Shown: positions 24,920 through 35,790 of the stretch, one piece after another
Layout: every line of letters starts with the position of its first letter
Position numbering within the stretch: the first letter of the stretch is position 1
DNA from: Polluticaenibacter yanchengensis
GTDB lineage: Bacteria; Bacteroidota; Bacteroidia; Chitinophagales; Chitinophagaceae
Reading direction: 5' to 3'
Length of the DNA stretch: 64,000 nucleotides
NCBI GenBank assembly: GCA_027854065.1
Contig: JAQGEF010000009.1
Coordinates: 100,466-164,465, forward strand
The notes under the pieces: model-generated
Database searches by the model: none
Told to the model about the DNA's origin: nothing
What the model saw: only the letters and a program-made list of their open reading frames with translations
Made by a program: the position numbers and the translations under genes

Positions 24920-27883
24920 TTATTCAGATATTATCCTGAATGTTTTTTCAGACTGGTTGCCGGAAACTTTAATAATAAACAACCCTTTTGATTTTAAATT
25001 TAAAGAATAGACCGTACCATTTACCGCATTCACGTTATTAGCCTGAAGTACTTTACCCACTACATCAATCACCTGGATGTTAAAATTACCGGCCGTATTA
25101 AATTCTACCTGCACCTTACCCTTCGCCGGGTTAGGATAGATATTTATAAAGTTGCTACCAGTGCCTGTTAAGCGATTCACAGCCACATTACTAATTTGTT
25201 TTTTATTATCCGCATCTACTAAAACCACCCGGTAAAATGCTACCTGGTAATGGTTATCATTATCTGTAACATTATACTTCTGCACAGCATTCGAATGACC
25301 GGATGCGGCCACTGTTGCTATAGCCTGGTAATTCACACCATCCACACTGCGCTCTACAATAAAATGCCTGGTATTGATTTCAGTAACGGTTTGCCAGTTT
25401 ACAACTGTGCCGGTGGCTGTGTTCGTTACAGATAACTCCAGGCCAATGGCCGGCAATACTGCAGGTGTATTAATAGTATAATTCACAGCCGGGGACTCTG
25501 CACCTGCAGCATCCACAGAAGCATAAGTAAACTGAATAACCGGGAAATTTGAAGCACTGCTTAAGAACGAAACAAACATTCTGGCAGGATCATAATTCTG
25601 TATGGTTTGATTAGCTGTTATTTGCTGAGGCACATTATTGCCATCTAAATAATAGAGTACAGCCACAGATGGATTTGGCAACGTTTTAATCCTGAATGCT
25701 GATCCGCTTGTCAGGCTGCCATCTTCCGGATCGTTTCCGCTCAAACGGACATCTTCATTCTCAGATAATCCTAACCGGTATAAAGTACCACCTTTAAAAG
25801 TATTGCCATCTTCATCTTTGTCAGCAACCCATGATTTGGCATACGCCACCGGTGGCTGTTGAATACCGAAATTCGCATTAGATACATCGCCGGACAGGTT
25901 AGGGATATTAATAATACCACTCTTATTGTTCACATTTGCCGTTGTGCCATTATTCGTGCCTGTTGCCGCCCAACCTGATGGCAATGTTGCCTGGGTGAGA
26001 GAACCACTTGTACCGGCCGTTGTTAATACAACATTATAAGAGACACCTGATGGCACATCACTAAAAGTATAGGTGCCGTTATTACTTACCTGTACAGAAG
26101 TCACCACCTGCCCCGTAGCCGCATTAACCAGGTTCGCAAAAATATTGCTGCCCGCTACTGAAGAATTGCCTGAGTTATTATTAGCACTATTACCGCTCAC
26201 CGGTTTCTCACTCGCACTTTTTAAAGCATTACCATTCACATCATGAAACACATTGCCAGAAATAACCTGGTAAGTACAAGGAGAAAAATTGACTGCAATA
26301 TTCACATCGCTGGATACATAAGCCCAGCCCCATGTATTAATAGTCCTCACATTCCCGAAGTCATCACACTGGAATGAACTGGACTCATTAACGCCAACAG
26401 AAGGTGCAGGTATTGCCTGAGTTGGGTTACCGTTTCCGCTCCAGGCATGTGCCGGAGAAAGTGTACCCACCAATGAATTATCTATCCCCGGTCCGGTAGT
26501 ATTATTAGAGGCGTTGTTATCGTTACAGGCAGCACCGCCACCTACTGTTGTTAAATAAGAATCATCCCAGTACAAGCGGATATTTGGAATATTCTCCGGT
26601 AATACTGCCGATACCTTCAAGCCGTTCTTATTGATCTCTGCATCATATAAAGGCAGGTTAAAACGCCCCTTCATATAGGTCAGCGAAAGATCGATATTCG
26701 TATTATTCGCCACAGGATTTCCCAGCCCGTTCAAACCGTCCCAGGGCATTGTGTTAGCACCCGCCGGCACATCAAATGCCTCAAGTATTCTGTCCGAAGT
26801 ATTTGGTTGATACCCCTGAACACCATTTAGATCTAAAAGAATTTTTACATCTCCCACCTGGGACGTACTGTAATGAATCAAATAGTTACCACAACCGGTG
26901 ATCGTTGGCGTACCAAAAACAGGATTTGCCGGAAGACCATCGTCAGGAAAAAGATTAATGTCCGGCTGAGCCAAAAACACCTTATAACCACCCGTTAAAT
27001 TTGGGGATGTTTCACTGTTCACAGATCGCCTGGTGACACCCCAGTCACCGGTCCTTGACACACCATAATTATTTACGGCTATATCAAAGGCGATTGGCAT
27101 AAATCCTGTTTGCAACTCAACTTTCAATACCGTTTTATCATCCGTATAAGTGTACAGCACCGGTGTCGCAGGAATCGTACTACCACCGCTAAAAGTAGAC
27201 GGGCTCACACCCAGGAATCCCCACTTTTCAGAAAAGACACGCCCGTCTATCGGCACATTTCCCCTGGCTACAGTAAAGTCAAAATAAGGACTGATAATAC
27301 CGCCGTCAGTAGCACCACTTCCTGATACCGGGCCTGCCCCGCTATTGCTACTTCTGTAATATTCGATATAATATTCACCGTTTTCAGAAGGGTCAAAAGT
27401 AATAGGTGTATAACCGGCGGGCTGAGACCCGTTGATATTAGGGCCCGCGTTTGCTTTTGCCAGGGTATTAATATTCCCTTGTACGGAATTACCTGTACCG
27501 GAATTCCATAAAGTAGGACCTGCAACCACTGTTCCCGCAGCATTTTTTATTCTCCAATACACATTCGTGATCCTGGCATTATTACCTGAAGTAGTAGAAT
27601 AAGCCCTCCAGTCGAAACCGAAATAAAGATTTTCATTAACATGATCGTGAATAATAAATCGTACCCTGTTATCCAATGGCGCATTAAAATATGAACCGGA
27701 ACCGATATTTGGCAGAGACATTAAAGCAGTAAGCGTTGTACCACTATTCGGCGATACCTGTTTAGTACCTTCTGCAAATAGATTTAAAAACATAAGCGAA
27801 AAACTGACTGAAAGAAAAAGTATTTTCAGTGATACTTTACTCCTTTCGGAAGTAAGTTTAAAAGGTAAAGTTGTAGATGTCAT
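24920..27883 (-). CDS. Secreted surface protein with SdrD-B-like domain and T9SS sorting domain
   Basis: 987 residues. An N-terminal hydrophobic stretch (LKILFLSVSFSLMFLNLFAEG) is the signal peptide. Residues about 540-660 form an SdrD-B/CNA-B-like domain (ISGNVFHDVNGNALKS, NGTYTFSDVPSGVSYNVVL). The C-terminal 75 residues (INIYPNPAKGKVQVEF, then SKGLFIIKVSGNQSEKTFRI) are a type A T9SS sorting domain, so it crosses the outer membrane by type IX secretion and is usually attached to A-LPS. The last 300 residues are clearly paralogous to the protein at 30979-35790 (LYRLGLSENEDVRLSGNDPEDG versus YYRLGLSDGEDVRLTGTDPEDG). The N-terminal half is not recognised. Confidence 0.9.
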   Translation of the reverse strand: MTSTTLPFKLTSERSKVSLKILFLSVSFSLMFLNLFAEGTKQVSPNSGTTLTALMSLPNIGSGSYFNAPLDNRVRFIIHDHVNENLYFGFDWRAYSTTSGNNARITNVYWRIKNAAGTVVAGPTLWNSGTGNSVQGNINTLAKANAGPNINGSQPAGYTPITFDPSENGEYYIEYYRSSNSGAGPVSGSGATDGGIISPYFDFTVARGNVPIDGRVFSEKWGFLGVSPSTFSGGSTIPATPVLYTYTDDKTVLKVELQTGFMPIAFDIAVNNYGVSRTGDWGVTRRSVNSETSPNLTGGYKVFLAQPDINLFPDDGLPANPVFGTPTITGCGNYLIHYSTSQVGDVKILLDLNGVQGYQPNTSDRILEAFDVPAGANTMPWDGLNGLGNPVANNTNIDLSLTYMKGRFNLPLYDAEINKNGLKVSAVLPENIPNIRLYWDDSYLTTVGGGAACNDNNASNNTTGPGIDNSLVGTLSPAHAWSGNGNPTQAIPAPSVGVNESSSFQCDDFGNVRTINTWGWAYVSSDVNIAVNFSPCTYQVISGNVFHDVNGNALKSASEKPVSGNSANNNSGNSSVAGSNIFANLVNAATGQVVTSVQVSNNGTYTFSDVPSGVSYNVVLTTAGTSGSLTQATLPSGWAATGTNNGTTANVNNKSGIINIPNLSGDVSNANFGIQQPPVAYAKSWVADKDEDGNTFKGGTLYRLGLSENEDVRLSGNDPEDGSLTSGSAFRIKTLPNPSVAVLYYLDGNNVPQQITANQTIQNYDPARMFVSFLSSASNFPVIQFTYASVDAAGAESPAVNYTINTPAVLPAIGLELSVTNTATGTVVNWQTVTEINTRHFIVERSVDGVNYQAIATVAASGHSNAVQKYNVTDNDNHYQVAFYRVVLVDADNKKQISNVAVNRLTGTGSNFINIYPNPAKGKVQVEFNTAGNFNIQVIDVVGKVLQANNVNAVNGTVYSLNLKSKGLFIIKVSGNQSEKTFRIISE

Positions 27884-28715
27884 ATTTGAATTTTTAGAGT
27901 AAACTGATTGATCGTTACAGACAGTACCCGTACGAATTGATTATACACAAGAAAGCCTCTCCTTAATAAAAAGGACTCATCCGCAATAAATAAATTACCA
28001 GGTAGTATATCCGCAAATAATTAAACCTGAGGAGACAGGAATAATGAGTTTTGGAATATTTTAAACAGGTTCATATCAATGTCAGGTTTGTAAAAACAAG
28101 TTCGATCTTGAGCAACTGCAAGGGTGAATTGCTAAAAAATGAACATTGCTTTATATATTTTCGGTTAAGAAATAAATAATACAATATTTATGGCATCGTT
28201 AAAAGTCATTCTATCGGGTGACTATAAAGTGCTGTTCAAAAGAATCAATAAGAGTTTAATGACCCCCACATAGAAATGTAGAGGCGATTGTTTCTAACCC
28301 TTAAACAAAATTTTTATGAACAGTTGCTTTCACTTTTCTATTAATCTATCAAGTCTGTAATGTTATTTGACTCTTTAAAAATGCGATGCGAAAATAGATG
28401 CAGAAACAGGTGGATTCAAAAAATTAGGATATTCATTTTCATCCATTCCGAAAGAACACAAAAAAGTTAAATTTCAAAATACTAAATAACAATTAATTAC
28501 AAATAACATTAATAAATCATCTAAAGACATTAAGAATAACACAAGTCTCACAAAAATTGAATCCGCCAATAATACCGGAACATTCAATTCTCAAAAAATG
28601 GCAGAACACAACAATTGTATCTTAGAAAAGAAGAATAAAGAAAAGGGTTGAAATCGTTCCAGCCACCATCATTACTATCCATAAGAGTTGGTGGAATACC
28701 CAATGGCATCAAAAT
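27884..28715. other. AT-rich intergenic region, no gene seen
   Basis: There is no credible open frame on either strand between the two minus-strand genes. The part near 27884 should carry the promoter of the surface protein. No member of the repeat families was found here. Confidence 0.55.
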
Positions 28716-28741
28716 AAAAAAGAGCCTGAACTCAGACTCTT
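28716..28741 (-). terminator. Terminator of the TPR-AraC regulator
   Basis: On the minus strand aagagtctga and tcaggctctt form a 10-bp stem (one G-U) with a tight loop, followed by TTTTT. It lies 25 nt after the stop at 28767. Confidence 0.8.
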
Positions 28742-28766
28742 TAGATATTTTGTAAATACATTCCTC

Positions 28767-30503
28767 TTACACTTGTTTGGTTTCTGCCTTCAAATGCCTG
28801 ATAAAGTCAGATGGAGACATATTCAGTATTTGCTTAAAAACAACAGCGAATTTACTATGTGATACAAAACCACATTCTTCTGCTAAAAATGCGATTTTAT
28901 AATTCAGGTATTCCGGGGAGTTTTGCAGCTTGTTGATGATATATGATATTCTCAACCGGTTAATATAATTATTGAAATCATAATGCTTATACTCGTTAAT
29001 AACGTAAGAAAGGTATTTCACATTTACCTGGATCAAAGATGCCAGGGCAGCCAATGACATTTCAGGATTTAAATAAAGATTTTCATCTTCAAACTGCTTC
29101 AGCTTCTCTACAATCTTATCAAACGTTTCTTTTGGAATGCTCATCTTACGTTTGGCATTTTTTTCAACAGCCAGCTCTTCCGCACCGTTGTTTTCCCCTG
29201 GAGTGATTTCTTCTATAATTTCAGCATCTTCAATAAAACCGGTATTATACAATTTACCACCCGCCTCAGGCATATCAGGATTTTCAGGTTCCGAAGCTGC
29301 AGCTTCATTAAGAAAAAGCGGCTTACTGTAAACGTTCTCTGCTTTGTTCAGAATAAAATTCCTGTCTTCTAATAATCGCTGAATAATCCCATTGAAAATT
29401 TTCTTCTGCTTTTTATTTTTATAATATAAATAATACAGGAAAGCACCGGCAATGATGCATACAATGATCGCGAGGTATAATAGCTGCAAAGACTTTTGTT
29501 CAGAATTCCTGATCTTTCCGTCAGATTCTTCTATAATCTGGTTAACTACATTTCTGAGTATCCTTTCCTCCTCCTGTTTGGTATTCAGATATGCCTGTTG
29601 GGTCTCAAGTTCTGCCTGTTTTTCACCTGATTGTGCATAATACTCAATATAACCTTCGAGCAGGAGCTTTTTCAACTTAAAGTTCTTAGAGTTTTCTACA
29701 TAAGTTTTACACTTTTCCAGATTGATCAGAGCGTCGGACAATTCACCTTTTGCAATTTCCGCCCTTGCTAACCCGATATAATTAAAGCCCTTCAGCTCTG
29801 TTTCAAAATTACCTAACGTATCTAATGATATTTTAAAATAGTTGATGGCAGAATCAAACTCTCCCAAACCTTTGTAGCAGATCCCGATCATCTGGCTGTT
29901 TACTGCACCAAAAAATGAATTCAAAGGTACTTTATCTTTCAGGTTATTGATTATTTTATTAGATTCCTTTAAATCATGTAAAGCTGTTTCAAATTGTTGA
30001 TCCTCTATGCTATAAAAACTTTTTTCCTGTAATATAAAAGATTGTAAAATAGGCGTGCCTATTTTTTCAATAATTGTTGTCGCTTCCTTTAAATAAACTT
30101 TTCCATAATCGAATAACCCTATTTCCCTGTAGGCTGTGGACAGGAACCCGTTTATTCTTAAAAGCCAGTCATCATTCTTATCCTTTTTTGCCAATAAGTA
30201 AGCTTTTTTCGCAAGCGCTATTGCTTTGGCAGAATTACCGTTTCTATCGTGTAAAGTAGCCTGTAGCATTTGCACCCGCATTAATTCCGGTGCGGAGGTG
30301 GCATTTTCCATTAAAAAGTCGGCCAATGCAAAAGCTGAATCACTTTGGGTAGCAGCGATCCGGGTAGCAATATCAATATAAAGAGAATCAAAATTAGCTG
30401 CCGCAATATTCTTAGTATTCCGTTTGGGGGTACATGCGAATAGGCAAAGCCCAAATAACAATGTAATGCCATAAAGCATTTGTCTAAATGGTAGGCTTAT
30501 CAT
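28767..30503 (-). CDS. Membrane-spanning TPR-AraC transcriptional regulator
   Basis: 578 residues. The N-terminal hydrophobic segment ends in a lipobox-like LFAC (near residue 23). Residues about 40-340 are TPR-type helical repeats (SAKAIALAKKAYLLAKK, LGEFDSAINYFKISLDTL, KGELSDALINLEKCKTYV). One transmembrane helix lies at about 345-363 (YLAIIVCIIAGAFLYYLYY), followed by a linker and a C-terminal AraC double helix-turn-helix (LAALASLIQVNVKYLSYVIN, then LAEECGFVSHSKFAVVFK, MSPSDF). This layout puts sensing TPRs outside and the DNA-binding part in the cytoplasm. It sits between two paralogous T9SS surface-protein genes and may control them; that is inferred. Confidence 0.9.
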   Translation of the reverse strand: MISLPFRQMLYGITLLFGLCLFACTPKRNTKNIAAANFDSLYIDIATRIAATQSDSAFALADFLMENATSAPELMRVQMLQATLHDRNGNSAKAIALAKKAYLLAKKDKNDDWLLRINGFLSTAYREIGLFDYGKVYLKEATTIIEKIGTPILQSFILQEKSFYSIEDQQFETALHDLKESNKIINNLKDKVPLNSFFGAVNSQMIGICYKGLGEFDSAINYFKISLDTLGNFETELKGFNYIGLARAEIAKGELSDALINLEKCKTYVENSKNFKLKKLLLEGYIEYYAQSGEKQAELETQQAYLNTKQEEERILRNVVNQIIEESDGKIRNSEQKSLQLLYLAIIVCIIAGAFLYYLYYKNKKQKKIFNGIIQRLLEDRNFILNKAENVYSKPLFLNEAAASEPENPDMPEAGGKLYNTGFIEDAEIIEEITPGENNGAEELAVEKNAKRKMSIPKETFDKIVEKLKQFEDENLYLNPEMSLAALASLIQVNVKYLSYVINEYKHYDFNNYINRLRISYIINKLQNSPEYLNYKIAFLAEECGFVSHSKFAVVFKQILNMSPSDFIRHLKAETKQV

Positions 30504-30744
30504 CTGAAAAGCGTATTTAATGGATATATATGGTTAAGCCCAAAACAACCGGCAACATTCCGTTATCTCATAGCGAATTTATAAAGACAGACTTTAATGT
30601 TAAGTTATTTTCTATTGTCAATACGGTTAAGGAAACTGACAAATCGTTTCAGGATAATAACAAATATATGTTATATTATTTCAATTACAATATAAAATAT
30701 AAACCGGGGTGCCGCTGTGTAAAATATTTAATAACCACTGTGTG

Positions 30745-30844
30745 AGGCATAGTAGCAAAGTATCCCACAGGTGGCACCTGCAATAATGCATGGTGAAACT
30801 TCCAACACTGAATGGCCACCGGGTAGTACTGCGGATAACCCGGC
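30745..30844 (+). repeat. Dispersed repeat family 2, copy b
   Basis: It begins aggcatagtagcaaagtatcc and ends gggtagtactgcggataacccgg, with ggtggc...gccacc arms inside. The same framework is seen at 13627 and (inverted) 43050. Shortly after it lies the palindrome ataccgtacggtat near 30866-30879. Confidence 0.75.
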
Positions 30845-30930
30845 CCTTTTGCAGAAACTTTATACCGTACGGTATATTTTAAAGTAACAAATACAGATAA
30901 GCAGCAAAAGGGCACGCCCGGATTAAAACA

Positions 30931-30959
30931 AAAAGGGAGCAGAATGAACTGCTCCCTTT
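30931..30959 (-). terminator. Terminator of the RCC1-repeat surface protein
   Basis: Perfect 11-bp stem aaagggagcag (30932-30942) with ctgctcccttt (30949-30959); on the minus strand a T-run follows. It lies 20 nt after the stop at 30979. Confidence 0.9.
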
Positions 30960-30978
30960 ATATTGATAACCCTAAAAA

Positions 30979-33900
30979 CTATTCAGAGATAACTTTGAAA
31001 GTTTTATCTGTTTGATTGCCTGTTACTTTTATTATAAACAATCCTTTTGATTTGAAGGTTATATTGAATACTGAACCATTTACTGCATTTAACTGGTGTG
31101 ATTGTACCAGTTTACCGGTAGCGTCAATTACCTGTATGCTGTAGTTTCCTTGTCTGGAAAACTCAAGACCGGTATTGCCTTTTGCCGGGTTCGGATAGAT
31201 GCTTACGATATTTCCTGAACCACCGTTCAAACGGTTGATTACAATATTGCTGATGTATTTTTTATTATCTACATCTACCAATACAACGCGGTAGTATGCC
31301 AGGGAATAATTGTTGTCTGCATCTGTAGTGCTGTATTTTTTTACGGTATTTGAATTACCGGAAGCCGCTACTGTGGCTATGGTCTGGTAGTTGATACCGT
31401 CTAAACTACGCTCTACTACAAAATGTTTCGTATTAACTTCTGAAACAGTTTGCCAGTTAACAACTGTACCATTGGCTGTATTATTCAGAGATAATTCCAA
31501 TCCTATTGCCGGTAACACTGTTGGCATACTGATGGTGTAAGAAGCAGCAGGAGATTCAGCACCTGCGTTATCTACTACCGAATAGTTAAATTGTGCTATT
31601 GAGAACTGACCTGCACTGGCAACAAATCTTACGAACATTTTTGCAGGATCATAATTAGTGATCGTCTGATTAACAGATATCGGTTGTTTGATACCGTTAT
31701 TATCTTCATAATAAAGAACTGCTAATGATGATGATGGCAATGTTTTGATGATGAAAGTAGCACCACTGCCTTTTGCACCATCTTCAGGGTCAGTTCCTGT
31801 CAAACGGACATCTTCGCCATCTGAAAGACCCAACCTGTAATAACTGCCGCCTTTAAATACATCGCCGTTCGCATCCCTGTTGGCTGTCCAGGTTTTGATA
31901 TTCGCGGTTGGTATTTGTTGAGCACCGAAATTATAACCGCTTAACGCTGTAGCTGAAGACGGTATATTGATTGATACTGCTGCAGAAGTACTTCCGGAGT
32001 TTACATTACTACCGGTATAAGTCCAGTTGGCAGGTGCTGAAGTAGCCGGAGCGGCACCTGTTAAGGTAATATTATTGAAAGGCTCTGCTGTTAAAATAAC
32101 TTTATAACCGGTTGTGCTTAATGGTACCTGGTTTAAAGTATAAGTACCGTTGGCTGCTACCAGGACTTTTTCAATTACCCTTCCGGCAGGATCAACCAAT
32201 ACTGCGTTTACATTATTTCCTGTATAAACCCCTTCTGAGGTTTCTTTTATCCTGTTATGGTTCACATCATGGAATACTGTTCCCGTTAAAGAGATCGTTC
32301 TGAAATCTATCTGAACGGCGGCATCTGCCGGGCTTAAAATTCCGGCATCATCAATGGCATAGTACCTGAAGGAAACAACATTGTTGCCATTATTGGTATT
32401 AGCCGGGTAAACATGAACCGGGTTAGTTGGTACACCGCCTGTATAGCTCACATCCACACCACCTGATGGCCAGATGGTACAACCGTTAGAATTGTAACAA
32501 ACACTTGCATTGCTGGTATAGGTAATACCATTTAATGTAATATTTGTAGCATTCGTAGGAAAAGTAGCAATCCTGATAGAGGTGACATTCCCATCCGGAT
32601 CTGTGGCCGGGATAAATGAACTCGGTACCACATAATAATTGCCGATACCAGGGTTGCCAATTGTTGCAGAAGTATAGCTATTGGCAACAGGTCTTGCATC
32701 GAAGCCAAAGTTAATGTTGCTGATATTCCTGTTAAGGACAAGGCTGGTTGAACCTGTATTTGAGACAATCCCTGTGTTTGCTGTATTACCGATCTGCTGG
32801 CTTACCAGTACATAGTTTCTGCCACTATTGGTAAACGCAGTAACAGCCGCCGGCCCTGCCTGGCCTACTGTACCGGCTGTAGCTGTAATGCGAACCGAAT
32901 AAGTAGCCGCCATATAATTGGTGAACTCGAATGTACCGGTTGCTGAGAGTGGTTTTGACTCTAACACGATACCTGCAGGATCTAATAATACTGCATGTAA
33001 AGTAGTACCTGTAATGGCGCTGCCATTGGCCAGACCATCTACTGTTCCATTAATATCGTTGAGTAAACTACCACTGATGGTATAAACATCGCCTGCACAA
33101 TTGGAAATAGCAATGGCATTAGAGGAAGTGGTCACTGTACCTGTAGCAATTGCAGTGGTACCGGCTGAGCCCCTGTTGTTATTACCCGTAAACATGATAT
33201 TGCTGGTACCTCTTTCGAAGAACAGGGAGAACTGCCCACCTAATTCTACATTGGATTTATTAGCACCATTGGTAGCAATGGTCGCATAAGTAATATTCCC
33301 GTTGGTAGTATAATTCAACATGCCATAACCAGGTGCTGCTGTGGCATTATTACCCCATACATAGATATTATTATTAAGAGTTAATGCTGCCATGCCATTA
33401 GCACCGGCAGTATGATTGGTACTGGTAACTTTAGTAACACCAGTCAGGATGGTCCCAGAACCGGTACTTACCTGTTGCCAGCTTGTTTGAGCCGTAGTAT
33501 TGCCAATAGCTAAAATACCATTGGTATTATCTCCCACAGAATACATAGAACCAGTGGTGGTTAATAAAAACTGGGAAGCATTGGTAGCTGACTGTAAAAT
33601 TTCTACGGTCTTTACTTGTACACCTGCAGGAGTAAATACCGGTGTTGCAAAGTTTCTATTCGCAGCAGCTGATAATGTGGCTGTAGTACCAGTGTATACA
33701 TTAGTTCCCCAAGCGTACACAATACCGGTACTGGTCAATGCCATCGCACTGGTACCTGCAAAGCTTAATTCTACAACACCTGTTAAACTGGTGGAGGCGT
33801 TCGTTTTCACCTGGTGCCAGGCTGAATTGATAGTAGTGGTCCCATCACCATAAACATTGCCATTAATGCTGGAAGCGGTACCTCCTTTTATCCAGACAGC

Positions 33901-35790
33901 TCCTGAATTGGTCACTAATGCAATACCACCTTTTGCCGCACGGATAAATGAAACATCTGTGATGGCAACCCCTGAAGGTAATGCGAGTTGGGTAATGGCC
34001 ACTTGTCCTGCCGTTGCATCAACGATGGTATTGGCGCTATAGCCCCAGCCATATATACCTCCGGTGGAATGTAACCAGAACTGGCTATTCTGAGTGCCTG
34101 ATGCAACAACGGTACCTGCTGCCAAACCTACAGGGATACCGGCTAAATAATCTGATGGGATAGAGCCGTATAAAGGGACATCAGCACCTGCTGTATATGG
34201 GTGAGCATTAGCTCCCCAGGCAAATACAGAGCTATGATTATCTAAAAGAGTAGTACCTAAAGAAGAAGAGGCAATCAGATCTCTGGCTGATGGCTCCGGG
34301 CAATGTTCTGAAGCTGAGTTATCACAATAATAAATAGCCGCAGTACTAAAACAGTCATAATTGATCCTGGTCGATTCATTACTCGTACCATCGCCCATAC
34401 TACCACGAATTAAGTGCCCTAAGTAACAATACTTTGTAGACTCTTTTAAAAAGGCAATAGTGGTATGGCCCCCCATTTCTATAAATCCATATTGAATATT
34501 ATTATTATTAGAAATATTAGCAGGCTGTCTGGCGCCATATACATAGTTATACGTAGATCCTTGGGCAGTTGCATTACCTAACATATCAAAGTGATTAACA
34601 CCCCATAATAACGCTTCGCCGGAAGTGGTCAGAACACCCGCAGCATAGCCGGAACCAGCTTCATTCAATGTATAAGCATTACTTGTTGTAATCATCGTAG
34701 CACCGGTAATATTATTTCCATTCGATCTTTTAACAGGTAACCATACATTACTTGAGGAACTAACTGCAGTGGTTCCTTCCGTAGAACTATTCTGTCCTAA
34801 ACTACCACCGTACCCCTCTCCCAAAGAATAAACCAATCCATTGGCCCCTACAAGGTAATGAACGGCACGGGTAACCTCACCTGTTCTGTAAGTTTTAGTG
34901 TTAATATTAATATCAACCACTGTAATGTTTACATTACTTACCTGTGGTAAAGTCATTTGAGTAGCATATGATAAAGTTTGTGCTGCGGTGTTATTACCTA
35001 AAGATATTTGTGCGCCCCAGGTATACACCCTGTTGTCTTTTGTCAGGGCCATTGCTCCAAGTTGTGAAAAAGATACTTTTGACACATTGGTTAATGGGGT
35101 ATTAGCAGCGGTTTGAACCTGCTGCCAGCCACTATACGCATCCATAGATGTATTATTAGTCTGATCACTACTACCTGAAGTAGTGCTTACCAATGTTCCA
35201 CCACGACCATATATGGCACTTGTATATTGTCCGATCCGGTTCTGGCTGGTTGAACCTACATACTTTGCACCCTGTTTCACATATACAGAACCTGCACTGG
35301 TAACGATGGCTAAACCACCCGCAGCACCTTCCATAGCAACGATATCAGAGGCAGAAACACCAGTTGGTAATGCTATTGTTGAGAATGCGACGTTCCCGGT
35401 TGCAGAGGTAATAGTTCCATTACTGTAACCCCAACCATACAAATTTGTATTGGTCAACAAATACAATTGGTGCATGGTCGTTGCACCAATACTACCTGCC
35501 GCTACCGCTACAGGTGTACCTGTAAACCCGGTCAACTTGGTAGGAATAAGCACATTTGTATTGGCATTATTTGTGAGTGCTATAGAAGCCCCGTCACCCC
35601 AGTACATTACTTCCCCTTTAAAGTCAATCATAATCGTACTGTGAAACGATGATGCGACTCTCCGAAGTGCTGCTTCCGGATTAAAACAAGAAGTCTGAGA
35701 TTTTAAATCCCCAATAAAAAATACTAGAAATACAATTGGCACTAAGATAGTACGTAGAATTCTACCATTAAAAAAGAGTTGCTTTTTCAT
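30979..35790 (-). CDS. RCC1-repeat surface protein with T9SS sorting domain
   Basis: 1,603 residues. A signal peptide (RTILVPIVFLVFFIGDLKSQ) is followed by about 900 residues with many RCC1-like blade motifs (VMYWGDG, LYGWGYSNG, VYTWGAQISLGNN, VYAWGTNVYTG, IYVWGNN), probably two beta-propellers. Then come an Ig/SdrD-B-like region (LTGTVFHDVNHNRIKETSEG), a domain shared with the 24920 protein, and the C-terminal T9SS type A domain (VSIYPNPAKGNTGLEF ... KGLFIIKVTGNQTDKTFKV). It is exported and surface-bound through type IX secretion. RCC1 propellers mediate protein binding; the ligand is unknown. The regulator at 28767 lies downstream on the same strand. Confidence 0.92.
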   Translation of the reverse strand: MKKQLFFNGRILRTILVPIVFLVFFIGDLKSQTSCFNPEAALRRVASSFHSTIMIDFKGEVMYWGDGASIALTNNANTNVLIPTKLTGFTGTPVAVAAGSIGATTMHQLYLLTNTNLYGWGYSNGTITSATGNVAFSTIALPTGVSASDIVAMEGAAGGLAIVTSAGSVYVKQGAKYVGSTSQNRIGQYTSAIYGRGGTLVSTTSGSSDQTNNTSMDAYSGWQQVQTAANTPLTNVSKVSFSQLGAMALTKDNRVYTWGAQISLGNNTAAQTLSYATQMTLPQVSNVNITVVDININTKTYRTGEVTRAVHYLVGANGLVYSLGEGYGGSLGQNSSTEGTTAVSSSSNVWLPVKRSNGNNITGATMITTSNAYTLNEAGSGYAAGVLTTSGEALLWGVNHFDMLGNATAQGSTYNYVYGARQPANISNNNNIQYGFIEMGGHTTIAFLKESTKYCYLGHLIRGSMGDGTSNESTRINYDCFSTAAIYYCDNSASEHCPEPSARDLIASSSLGTTLLDNHSSVFAWGANAHPYTAGADVPLYGSIPSDYLAGIPVGLAAGTVVASGTQNSQFWLHSTGGIYGWGYSANTIVDATAGQVAITQLALPSGVAITDVSFIRAAKGGIALVTNSGAVWIKGGTASSINGNVYGDGTTTINSAWHQVKTNASTSLTGVVELSFAGTSAMALTSTGIVYAWGTNVYTGTTATLSAAANRNFATPVFTPAGVQVKTVEILQSATNASQFLLTTTGSMYSVGDNTNGILAIGNTTAQTSWQQVSTGSGTILTGVTKVTSTNHTAGANGMAALTLNNNIYVWGNNATAAPGYGMLNYTTNGNITYATIATNGANKSNVELGGQFSLFFERGTSNIMFTGNNNRGSAGTTAIATGTVTTSSNAIAISNCAGDVYTISGSLLNDINGTVDGLANGSAITGTTLHAVLLDPAGIVLESKPLSATGTFEFTNYMAATYSVRITATAGTVGQAGPAAVTAFTNSGRNYVLVSQQIGNTANTGIVSNTGSTSLVLNRNISNINFGFDARPVANSYTSATIGNPGIGNYYVVPSSFIPATDPDGNVTSIRIATFPTNATNITLNGITYTSNASVCYNSNGCTIWPSGGVDVSYTGGVPTNPVHVYPANTNNGNNVVSFRYYAIDDAGILSPADAAVQIDFRTISLTGTVFHDVNHNRIKETSEGVYTGNNVNAVLVDPAGRVIEKVLVAANGTYTLNQVPLSTTGYKVILTAEPFNNITLTGAAPATSAPANWTYTGSNVNSGSTSAAVSINIPSSATALSGYNFGAQQIPTANIKTWTANRDANGDVFKGGSYYRLGLSDGEDVRLTGTDPEDGAKGSGATFIIKTLPSSSLAVLYYEDNNGIKQPISVNQTITNYDPAKMFVRFVASAGQFSIAQFNYSVVDNAGAESPAASYTISMPTVLPAIGLELSLNNTANGTVVNWQTVSEVNTKHFVVERSLDGINYQTIATVAASGNSNTVKKYSTTDADNNYSLAYYRVVLVDVDNKKYISNIVINRLNGGSGNIVSIYPNPAKGNTGLEFSRQGNYSIQVIDATGKLVQSHQLNAVNGSVFNITFKSKGLFIIKVTGNQTDKTFKVISE

